Assembly: GCA_019236035.1 (NCBI GenBank)
Contig: JAFAJU010000145.1
Location: 1 to 8,500, forward strand
Length of the DNA stretch: 8,500 nt
From: Verrucomicrobiota bacterium
GTDB taxonomy: Bacteria; Verrucomicrobiota; Verrucomicrobiia; Chthoniobacterales; JAFAMB01
Direction: 5' to 3'
Below the pieces are notes generated by a model that did not search any database, had not been told where the DNA came from, and saw nothing but the letters and a program-made list of their open reading frames with translations. The position numbers and the translations under genes are program-made. Shown piece by piece: positions 1 to 5,966 of this stretch; position 1 is the stretch's first letter; each line of letters opens with the position of its first letter.

Positions 1-338
1 TCTACATGGTTAAACCGAGCCCTTTTTGTGTTCTGGACGAAATGGACGCTCCACTCGACGAGTCGAACATTAGTCGATTCATCAAAATCCTGAACCGGTT
101 CGTTCACCAAAGCCAGTTCGTTGTGATTACGCATAACAAACGGACGATCGCCAAAGCTGACGTGCTCTACGGCGTCACCATGGAAGAACATGGGATCAGC
201 AAGCTCGTCGGCGTCAGGCTGACGCCGCGAGACAAGTCGGCCGCCGAGACAGATTTAATCGGAACGGCTCAGTCCAGCCCCAGCATCGCGGAAAGCTTCG
301 GTAAGCACAGCAATCTTCACAGCGAGACCGGGAATTAA
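1..338 (+). CDS. smc: Chromosome partition protein SMC, C-terminal fragment (5' end outside window)
   Basis: This is the last 111 residues of an SMC ATPase, open from the window edge (first full codon at position 3) to the TAA at 336-338. What is visible is the C-terminal half of the ATPase head: the Walker B stretch FCVLDEMDAPLDESN, with the D-loop in PLDESN, then the H-loop/switch region VVITHNK and the typical ADVLYGVTMEE segment. In the SMC family this half-head pairs with the N-terminal Walker A half and, with ScpA/ScpB, drives chromosome condensation and segregation on the nucleoid. About 35 low-complexity residues follow the conserved core and form an unconserved tail. The stop codon lies inside a repeat shared with the convergent neighbour. 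The ATG at 6 is an internal Met, not a start. Rad50 or RecN is unlikely because the FCVLDE.DAPLD wording is SMC-specific. Confidence 0.93.
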   Translation, partial: YMVKPSPFCVLDEMDAPLDESNISRFIKILNRFVHQSQFVVITHNKRTIAKADVLYGVTMEEHGISKLVGVRLTPRDKSAAETDLIGTAQSSPSIAESFGKHSNLHSETGN

Positions 339-372
339 ACGCCGCGGGAAACGCCGGGAACGCCGGGAACCG
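330..372 (+). repeat. Left copy of an inverted 9-base-unit repeat
   Basis: CGCCG cores occur at 340-344, 352-356 and 361-365, in the wider unit AACGCCGGG. The first 28 bases (330-357) match the reverse complement of 504-531 at 25 of 28 positions, counted by eye. The copy includes the last codons and TAA stop of smc. Confidence 0.8.
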
Positions 373-463
373 AAGGAGCCGACCATCGCGGACGACTTCT
401 AGTCTTAATAACTTTCGCCTTCACTGCTTGCTATTGTCGCTGGCGCCGCGTTCTCTGTCTTTT

Positions 464-531
464 CGGCGTTCTCGGCGATTCCGGCGTTCTCGGCGTTTCC
501 GTTCCGGCGTTTCCCCCGGCGCTTAATGCCC
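464..531 (-). repeat. Right copy of the inverted 9-base-unit repeat
   Basis: On the plus strand CGGCG cores lie at 464, 473, 482, 491, 505 and 517, so four of them are exactly 9 bases apart. Read on the minus strand, the array starts in the last codons and TAA stop of the phosphatase gene and faces the left copy across 146 bases. The two arms could pair in RNA and act as a two-way transcription stop, but neither strand has a clear T-run after the arms. The rest of the 339-522 spacer holds nothing else I recognise. Confidence 0.78.
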
Positions 532-1122
532 CTGCCTCCATGGCACAGCGCATGCCGCGGTAATCAATGGGCCGTTCCAGGTCTTGATCACTGGCGTAGA
601 TTCCTCATAAGCGAGGATTGAAAGTGTACTAGTGCCGAGCAGGAAATACTTGCCGTGCGCCGGTTCAAAACCCAGCCAGCGCGCCACCAAAACGCGCAAC
701 AGATGGCCGTGTGAAAAAAGCGCAGTATTCCCTTCTTGGGCGCGGACCCGCGCGATGACACGGTCCGCTCTCGTGGCCACTTGATCGATAGTCTCGCCAT
801 TTGGACAAGGATGAGTCCAGATGCTCCAGTCGGGAACCTTTTCACGGATCTGACTGGTGGTTATTCCCTCATAATCCCCGTAGTCCCACTCCATTAGATC
901 CGGAACCAGTTCGACACGATTGCCGACTCCGGCCAGGCGGGCAGTCTCCAGAGCTCGCTGGAGCGGGCTGCTCAGGATGTCCGAGAAGGCAACCTCATCA
1001 AAGATTGGCAGCAAAAAGCCGGCTTGTGTCCGACCCGTGTCAGTTAACGGAATATCAGTCCGCCCAGTATGCCGGCCGCTTCGAGCCCATTCCGTTTCAC
1101 CATGGCGAATGAGGTAAACCAA
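523..1122 (-). CDS. Histidine phosphatase superfamily protein (phosphoglycerate-mutase fold)
   Basis: A 199-residue cytoplasmic phosphatase of the histidine phosphatase clan. The phospho-acceptor motif RHGETEW sits at residues 6-12 (His7), the SSPLQRA arginine motif at 51-57, the likely proton donor in EWDYGDYEG at 78-86, and the second catalytic histidine in SHGH at 137-140 (His138). The EWDYGDYEG and WSIWT..C.NGET wording resembles yeast Shb17 (sedoheptulose-1,7-bisphosphatase) and its bacterial relatives more than true cofactor-dependent mutases, so a sugar-phosphate phosphatase is likely; the substrate is unknown. The start is TTG (1120-1122): an in-frame TAG lies two codons upstream, and RHG follows only five residues later, as the family requires. 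No Shine-Dalgarno is visible; a long palindrome ends 8 bases upstream. It runs divergently from the epimerase gene and convergently with smc, so it is probably transcribed alone. Confidence 0.9.
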   Translation of the reverse strand: MVYLIRHGETEWARSGRHTGRTDIPLTDTGRTQAGFLLPIFDEVAFSDILSSPLQRALETARLAGVGNRVELVPDLMEWDYGDYEGITTSQIREKVPDWSIWTHPCPNGETIDQVATRADRVIARVRAQEGNTALFSHGHLLRVLVARWLGFEPAHGKYFLLGTSTLSILAYEESTPVIKTWNGPLITAACAVPWRQGH

Positions 1123-1130
1123 TGGCTAAC

Positions 1131-1192
1131 TTTGGCTGGCGTTTGCCGTTTCGCAAGCGATCTCGCTTGCGAAACGGCAAACGCCGGCCAAA
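1131..1192. repeat. Near-perfect long palindrome between divergent genes
   Basis: The arms 1131-1160 and 1163-1192 are complementary at 29 of 30 positions around a 2-base centre (TC). The only non-Watson-Crick pair is T1137 with G1186, a G-U wobble in plus-strand RNA. No T-run follows on either side, so it is not a classic terminator. It lies 8 bases upstream of the phosphatase TTG and 32 bases upstream of the epimerase ATG. It could be a REP/MITE-like palindromic unit, a double-stranded operator or an mRNA leader hairpin; the sequence does not decide. Confidence 0.9.
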
Positions 1193-1224
1193 CTCTCCGA
1201 CAATCGAACTCAATGACCTGAACG

Positions 1225-2193
1225 ATGCGAGAAATTGTTGCGATCACGGGCGGTGCCGGATTTATCGGTTCACATTTGGCAGAGAGATTTGTCCGCGACG
1301 GGTATACCGTTCGGATCATTGACAATTTGACCACCGGTAGCACGGGCAACCTAGCTCCGGTTAAAGGTCAAGTGGACTACCGAAAAATTGATCTCCGGGA
1401 TCTCGAGGGACTGACGGATGCTTTCCGAAGCGCCCAGATCGTTTTGCATCACGGCGGGATTTCTTCTGTGCCCCGAAGCTTCGAAGATCCAGCCTACATC
1501 CATGACGTAAATGTTACCGGGACTCTAAATGTCTTCGCTGCGGCGATTCGGGCGGGCGTCCGAAAAGTCATTAACGCGTCATCCTCCTCGGTCTACGGCG
1601 AAAATGGTGCAGAGCTGCAAATCGAGACCGCTGTCCCTTGTCCCCTCTCGCCGTACGGGCTTTCGAAGTGGATGGGCGAATTGTACGCGGCACAATTCGC
1701 CAGACTAGCGGCGATCGAGATCGTCTCGCTTCGCTATTTTAACGTATTCGGTCCGCGCCAAAATCTCGATAGCGGATACGCCGCCGTGATCCCACTCTTT
1801 ATCCGAAAGCTGGCAGACGGCGGTCGTCCGGTGATCTTTGGCGATGGAACTCAGACACGCGACTTCACGTTTATCGATAACATCGTCGAAGCCAACCTGC
1901 GCGCGTCCAAAGTCTCTCTCACGCCAGGGACAACTCTGAATGTCGCTACCGGCACCCGGATTTCACTGAACGAGCTCGTAAATGTACTGAATGAAATATT
2001 CGGATCATCAATCAGGCCAATCTATGATCCGGAGCGCCGCGGCGACATCAAACACTCTTGCGCCAATACCCACTTGTCGGAGGAACTCCTTGGGGATTAC
2101 ACAATCACAAAATTTCGTGAAGGACTGACGAAGACTGCCAGATGGTTCCTGGAAGTCACAGGACGAACAAAGAAGTGCATAGAGGATCCCTAG
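1225..2193 (+). CDS. NAD-dependent nucleotide-sugar epimerase (extended SDR, UDP-GlcNAc 4-epimerase-like)
   Basis: A 322-residue, full-length extended short-chain dehydrogenase. The Rossmann motif GGAGFIG is at residues 9-15, the NAD-binding acidic turn IIDNLTTG at 31-38, SSVPRSFEDP at 80-89, the serine cluster ASSSSVYG at 118-125, the catalytic YxxxK at Tyr144/Lys148, and the C-terminal signatures LRYFNVFGPRQ at 169-179 and FGDGTQTRDFTFIDN at 205-219. The SVPRS and FNVFGPRQ wording fits the WbpP/TviC-type UDP-N-acetylglucosamine 4-epimerases best, with UDP-glucose or UDP-glucuronate epimerase as alternatives. It would supply a UDP-sugar for surface polysaccharide made by the downstream genes. 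ATG 1225 is the only start: an in-frame TGA lies at 1219-1221 and the Rossmann motif follows at once. No Shine-Dalgarno is evident. A hairpin begins directly after the TAG. Confidence 0.9.
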   Translation: MREIVAITGGAGFIGSHLAERFVRDGYTVRIIDNLTTGSTGNLAPVKGQVDYRKIDLRDLEGLTDAFRSAQIVLHHGGISSVPRSFEDPAYIHDVNVTGTLNVFAAAIRAGVRKVINASSSSVYGENGAELQIETAVPCPLSPYGLSKWMGELYAAQFARLAAIEIVSLRYFNVFGPRQNLDSGYAAVIPLFIRKLADGGRPVIFGDGTQTRDFTFIDNIVEANLRASKVSLTPGTTLNVATGTRISLNELVNVLNEIFGSSIRPIYDPERRGDIKHSCANTHLSEELLGDYTITKFREGLTKTARWFLEVTGRTKKCIEDP

Positions 2194-2241
2194 AGCCTGC
2201 ATCGCTCGCAAATCTTCAGGGATTTGCGAGCGATGCGGGCT
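2194..2241 (+). terminator. Strong hairpin right after the epimerase stop, possible U-less terminator
   Basis: Arms 2194-2214 and 2221-2241 pair over 21 bp around the loop TTCAGG. The single exception, T2198 with G2237, is a G-U wobble in the mRNA sense. The stem starts at the base after the TAG stop. No U-tract follows (TAACTAATCT), so it is either a U-less terminator or 3'-end stabiliser, or a palindromic repeat unit. Confidence 0.5.
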
Positions 2242-2259
2242 AACTAATCTTCCGATACC

Positions 2260-2293
2260 CCAGAAAACGCTCGCCTCTACTGGCGATTTCTGG
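2260..2293 (+). promoter_or_regulatory. Bulged hairpin touching the start of the NTF2-like gene
   Basis: CCAGAAA (2260-2266) pairs with TTTCTGG (2287-2293) and TCGCC (2271-2275) pairs with GGCGA (2282-2286). A 4-base bulge (ACGC) lies on the left and the loop is TCTACT. It ends four bases before the ATG at 2298, where a ribosome-binding site would sit, and no Shine-Dalgarno is visible. It could control translation from this start, or mean that the true start lies further downstream. Confidence 0.4.
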
Positions 2294-2297
2294 TTAG

Positions 2298-3545
2298 ATG
2301 AATAGCTCGGATTTAGTCGGCTGCAATCATCGCTCAATGAGGCGAATTCTTAACGTATCGCGTTGTAAATGCCCTCGTTGCATAGCTGCGAGACGCATGC
2401 GTTTATTCGCAGTTTTTGGGCTCTTTGTTGCGGTCGCGATTGCGAAAGTTCTGATCATACCCCCTCACCCGGTTCTTCCGAACTATCCGAACTATGAGAA
2501 TATCAATGACGCCGGTAAAGTGGCGACAGAGTCTGCCTCTAGCGAAATCAGTTTGGCTGAACCCTCGCTTCCATTGATCGAGCCCCAGAGACGTCCGACC
2601 ACGGAGAATTTGCGGCGCTTCAGGGGGGATTTACCAGATGCCAGAATACCGCGTGAGCTGGAAAATGCGGCACTTGCGGCCGGCCTGGTCGACCCTTCGA
2701 AGACCGATTTCACTAGTTCCTACGCGGTATCTGGAGAGGCGACAGCTCAGATTGACGGTCGAGCCAGTCCACCGGAAGCGGCGCGGGGAGCGAACTCTGA
2801 GTTGAAGTTTGGCAGTCTCGGCGTATTAGCGCCCGCGTCAGACCCTCCTAGCACGCGGACGGAGCCAACCAGCGCCTCGGTCACCAGCGCTTTGGAGCCC
2901 AGTCAAATTGCGTCTGTACCACCAAAGCGGTCAGTGGAAACTGTGCCGGACGAGAGTATGCCACCGCCTACTGGTCGGGAGAACGACGGAGGCGGCACGC
3001 ACGGGGCGATGAAAAAAAACTCGTCACGCCCGGCAGCCAGAACAGCCATCGGCGCTCTTGGGAATACGGCTCCAGAGGAAAGAAAGGGCTTGGCCGACTA
3101 CCCCCGGAAAGACAACAAACTTGACGCACAGGCCAGTCAACGAACGGGCGACCCGGCTCCATCGCCCGTGGGCCTAACTGGGGACCTGCAGCGTTTCGTC
3201 TCAGATTTTCTTCGAACTGACCAATCGAACAACGTGGCGGAACAGCGGCGATTCTATGCCGATTCAGTGCACTTTTATGGCGAGGGCGATTTGAGCTGGG
3301 CGGGCGTTGCAGCTGCAACCCGCAGGTTTCATCAGCAACAGCAGACGAGACGTTCCGAGATTGCGCAGCCCGCGGCTACAAAAGGGCCTGTGAACGGTGG
3401 GTTTTATGTGGTCGAGCAACCGGTTGTATGGACAAAAGCGTCAGGGTCACAGCTAAAGCGCGGACGATCTGTCCTTCGACTTCGCGTGATACCCATTGAC
3501 CGAGGCGGCTGGAAGATTACCTCGATCGAAGAGACTAACCGATGA
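2298..3545 (+). CDS. Membrane-anchored protein with disordered linker and NTF2-like C-terminal domain
   Basis: I recognise no named family for this 415-residue protein. A basic N-terminus carries Cys9 and a CKCPRC cluster (23-28). One hydrophobic segment follows at about 35-54, preceded by arginines, so the bulk is probably extracytoplasmic. Residues 60-290 are rich in Pro, Ser, Thr, Ala and charged residues and look disordered. Residues 294-415 (FVSDFL, RRFYADSVHFYGEGDLS, RRFHQQQ, VLRLRVI, GGWKITSIEE) resemble a SnoaL/NTF2-like fold, the type of domain that binds small ligands or partners. The ATG at 2298 directly follows an in-frame TAG. Met14 (2337) and Met34 (2397) are alternative starts, and the last would begin right at the signal-anchor. 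No catalytic residues are evident. It sits between an epimerase and a ligase gene, but a role in polysaccharide export or assembly is only inferred from position. Confidence 0.72.
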   Translation: MNSSDLVGCNHRSMRRILNVSRCKCPRCIAARRMRLFAVFGLFVAVAIAKVLIIPPHPVLPNYPNYENINDAGKVATESASSEISLAEPSLPLIEPQRRPTTENLRRFRGDLPDARIPRELENAALAAGLVDPSKTDFTSSYAVSGEATAQIDGRASPPEAARGANSELKFGSLGVLAPASDPPSTRTEPTSASVTSALEPSQIASVPPKRSVETVPDESMPPPTGRENDGGGTHGAMKKNSSRPAARTAIGALGNTAPEERKGLADYPRKDNKLDAQASQRTGDPAPSPVGLTGDLQRFVSDFLRTDQSNNVAEQRRFYADSVHFYGEGDLSWAGVAAATRRFHQQQQTRRSEIAQPAATKGPVNGGFYVVEQPVVWTKASGSQLKRGRSVLRLRVIPIDRGGWKITSIEETNR

Positions 3546-3554
3546 TGGCCAAGG

Positions 3555-3615
3555 GTAGGCGAAGCGTCCCGCTTTGCACTCATCGGAATTAAGCAAACCG
3601 AGACGGTTCGCCTAC
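3555..3615. terminator. Hairpin in the convergent spacer, possible bidirectional terminator
   Basis: Arms 3555-3577 and 3593-3615 match at 20 of 23 positions around a 15-base loop; the outer nine pairs (GTAGGCGAA/TTCGCCTAC) are perfect. Of the three exceptions, C3569/A3601 would be a G-U pair in minus-strand RNA. It fills most of the 91-base gap between two convergent genes, where a shared terminator would be expected. There is no U-tract on either side. Confidence 0.5.
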
Positions 3616-3636
3616 TTCCGCCCTCCCGCTTCTCGG

Positions 3637-5775
3637 TCACCTCACCAGCCCGGCGATTGCATCCCAGGCTTCTGCCCACCGATTTTGCGAAGCGAGAATT
3701 TCGGCTCTCATCACTTGGAAATAGTCCGGGCAAAGTTGCGCGCGAGAAATCGTTTCTAAAATCTCCAAGGACTCTTGCCATCTCTCTTGTGCGCGCAGGA
3801 TTGAGCAGAGATTATAGGCCGCAGCGAAATCCTGCGGATCGCGGATCAAGGCGTCCCGACACTGCTGCTCCGACTGCTGACTTCGTGCTGGAACGAAGAC
3901 TCGGCGCATTCCTTGCCGGCCGAGTTCGTACGCTTGCTGAAATTTTTTCTCGCTCGCCGCTTGCCTGGCTTCCGCCCGCAAGACCACTTGGTTCTCATCC
4001 CCACTCAGCTTTGACTCTTGAGTTTCAAGAAACTGGAGGGTCTTCGAATCGGCGTAACCGCTGCGCAAAGCGGTCATGGCCAGCGACGGATCCCCGTCGG
4101 CCAGTCGGAGCGTCGCGATATGCAGTTGCGGGTCTCCGGACGACGCGTCCAACATCTGTCGATAGAAGTCGGGAATTTCCTCAAGTCGACTGCGTCGCAA
4201 AGCTTCTTTCCAAGCGCCGAGCGCTAGCGAGGAATTCACATTGATCCATGCCCTTCCTTCGCCGAAAGGGACGACGGCAAGCTTTGGTTCCAGGAACAAG
4301 GCACGCCGGAAATCGGCTATCGCCTGCAACCACCGGTTTTGATGCACTTCGGCGTAACCACGGATCAGCCAGAGGGACCAGTTCAGAGGCGTGGAAACCA
4401 GCGATTTCGAAACAGCCTCTTCGGTTCGAATCCAGTCTCCCGCTGCCATCGCGGATTCGATCTGGGTCTTTACCCTGGCCTCCCGCAAAAGAAGAACCCC
4501 GAACACGACCAACCCGATTCCTGATATGCGGCTTAACCACGAAACGCCTCTCGCATCGTTCAGAATGAGTTTGGGTCGCCCAAGAGTTCCGGCCAGCACG
4601 AGGATTGGTAAAACTGTCCCTAGCCGGTGCCCCGGAACGTCGACGATCGAGTTCGCGAGGAATGCCGCAATAGCAATCAGACCGGCCGACTGCAGGTCTT
4701 TCTGTCCCTTTGTGGCTGGATGGCCTCGTCGAGTTAGGAGACCGACGACTGCAATTATGCAAAACAAAATGGAGAAGCACCCCATTTCGGTCGCCATCCA
4801 TAGCCAATCGCTTTCGGGATGAATCACTCGCTGGCCGTTCAAAGAGGCGACGCGAAACTGAGGAAAGATCGCTTCGAAGTTGCCAATGCCAATGCCAGCA
4901 ACAGGCGCCGTGCCGGCAATGCTAAGGGTGTCTTGGTATATCTTGGTTCGGAAATCAAAGTCGTGGTTGAATAGGTCAGGCAAACGTCTGGCAACGCCTT
5001 CTCCAACGATGAGGGCGGCAGCGCAAACCAACAATGCCACTCCACTGGCAATTGCGAACCCTTTGAGCGGAGCTTTCTGACGGCTGCAGATCCAGAAGAA
5101 GGTTCCGAGGATAAGGAGACCGAATGGCGTCCGCGAATTCGAGAGGATCAATGCACCCAGACACACGACAAAAGTCAGAAACCAGACCATAATCGCCGCG
5201 TGCCGTCTGCGTAGGGCCTCGGCACATAGGCCGAGAGCCAGCATGGCGCCAAGAGCCATTAAAGTACCGGTCTGATTCCGATTCTCAAACGGACCGAAGC
5301 CTTGGCTGGGATGCCAACCGGGCACTGAGAAAGCCCAGATACGCGCCGCGAGTGCGATCGCTGCCAGCAGGGCGATGCCACCGGTCAAGGCTTGCAAACA
5401 ATTGGTGAAATCGAATGGCTTCCACTGAACCAGCCAAACCGCGAAAAGCATGGCCGTGAGCATCATGCCAATGCACAACAGACTGTGGAACAGTTGTAAA
5501 CTGACGGTGTCGCTCAGTCCTGGGATAACGTGGCGGATGGCCATATGCCATTCGGGCTGACCAAACCAGCGCGCCGGCAGGAAGCCGAAGAATCCACACA
5601 ACAACAACCCGATCAGTCCGGTGAGCGTAACACGATTAGGGAGCGCCTTGAATGGAAGAAGCAGCAGCAGGAGACCGACCCCGATGACGGGGATAGCTTC
5701 CCCCAACTCCGACGCTTCGCCTCCAAGAAATGCGGCGCTTAGCGCGATTAAGACAACGGAAGCGACAATAACCAA
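3637..5775 (-). CDS. O-antigen ligase/polymerase family membrane protein with C-terminal TPR-like region
   Basis: A 712-residue polytopic inner-membrane protein. Residues 1-430 hold about ten or more hydrophobic segments and the Wzy/WaaL-family marks: GPFENRNQTG at 161-170, LSNSRTPFG at 211-219, GIGIGNFEAIFPQFR at 294-308 and the periplasmic-loop signature HPESDWLWMATEMG at 319-332. Residues 440-712 are soluble and helical with TPR-like repeats, clearest at 466-500 and 648-710. The family polymerises lipid-linked repeats (Wzy) or transfers finished glycan to an acceptor (WaaL or protein ligase); the sequence does not decide which. The TPR tail suggests partner docking. The start is TTG 5773-5775: an in-frame TGA lies at 5821-5823 and no ATG, GTG or TTG lies between. 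An out-of-frame ATG lies just upstream. It is divergent from the phosphotransferase gene and convergent with the NTF2-like gene, so probably transcribed alone. Confidence 0.87.
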   Translation of the reverse strand: MVIVASVVLIALSAAFLGGEASELGEAIPVIGVGLLLLLLPFKALPNRVTLTGLIGLLLCGFFGFLPARWFGQPEWHMAIRHVIPGLSDTVSLQLFHSLLCIGMMLTAMLFAVWLVQWKPFDFTNCLQALTGGIALLAAIALAARIWAFSVPGWHPSQGFGPFENRNQTGTLMALGAMLALGLCAEALRRRHAAIMVWFLTFVVCLGALILSNSRTPFGLLILGTFFWICSRQKAPLKGFAIASGVALLVCAAALIVGEGVARRLPDLFNHDFDFRTKIYQDTLSIAGTAPVAGIGIGNFEAIFPQFRVASLNGQRVIHPESDWLWMATEMGCFSILFCIIAVVGLLTRRGHPATKGQKDLQSAGLIAIAAFLANSIVDVPGHRLGTVLPILVLAGTLGRPKLILNDARGVSWLSRISGIGLVVFGVLLLREARVKTQIESAMAAGDWIRTEEAVSKSLVSTPLNWSLWLIRGYAEVHQNRWLQAIADFRRALFLEPKLAVVPFGEGRAWINVNSSLALGAWKEALRRSRLEEIPDFYRQMLDASSGDPQLHIATLRLADGDPSLAMTALRSGYADSKTLQFLETQESKLSGDENQVVLRAEARQAASEKKFQQAYELGRQGMRRVFVPARSQQSEQQCRDALIRDPQDFAAAYNLCSILRAQERWQESLEILETISRAQLCPDYFQVMRAEILASQNRWAEAWDAIAGLVR

Positions 5776-5828
5776 TGCGTTCCATTTAAGGCTGCTGCAG
5801 TGATCCTCAGCAATAAGAAATCAAAGAA

Positions 5829-5857
5829 TTGACCGCGTCTTTTCGCTTGTTCAGAAT
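5829..5857 (+). promoter_or_regulatory. Candidate sigma70-type promoter for the sugar-phosphate transferase gene
   Basis: TTGACC (5829-5834) matches five of six bases of the -35 consensus. After a 17-base spacer, CAGAAT (5852-5857) matches four of six bases of the -10 consensus. It lies in the 191-base divergent spacer and would give a leader of about 100 bases before the ATG at 5967. No comparable box was found by eye for the divergent ligase gene. One such match by chance is quite possible. Confidence 0.35.
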
Positions 5858-5966
5858 CCAGTCGTTGGTTTATGCCGCCAGGGTAATGCCCGGTAGGGCG
5901 CAGACTTCGGCGAACTGAGTCGAACCGCTCGCCCGAGCACGAGCCAACCGGCAGCCGCGTCACCCT

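Noticed and set aside
330..531. CRISPR array
   Set aside because: Units are 9-14 bases apart with no unique spacers of constant length and no cas gene nearby.
3657..4244. 195-residue open frame antisense to the ligase gene
   Set aside because: It lies wholly opposite the TPR region of a well-supported gene, is rich in Arg, Pro and Ser, and has no recognisable motif. Long antisense frames are common in GC-rich DNA.
4181..4807. 208-residue frame in another minus-strand phase of the ligase gene
   Set aside because: It is arginine-rich and has no membrane or domain signature, while the overlapping frame carries the conserved Wzy/WaaL motifs.
5776..5966. Riboswitch or small gene in the divergent spacer
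   Set aside because: Only short 4-5 bp stems (such as GCTCG/CGAGC) and no convincing reading frame or conserved aptamer features; one candidate promoter is reported instead.
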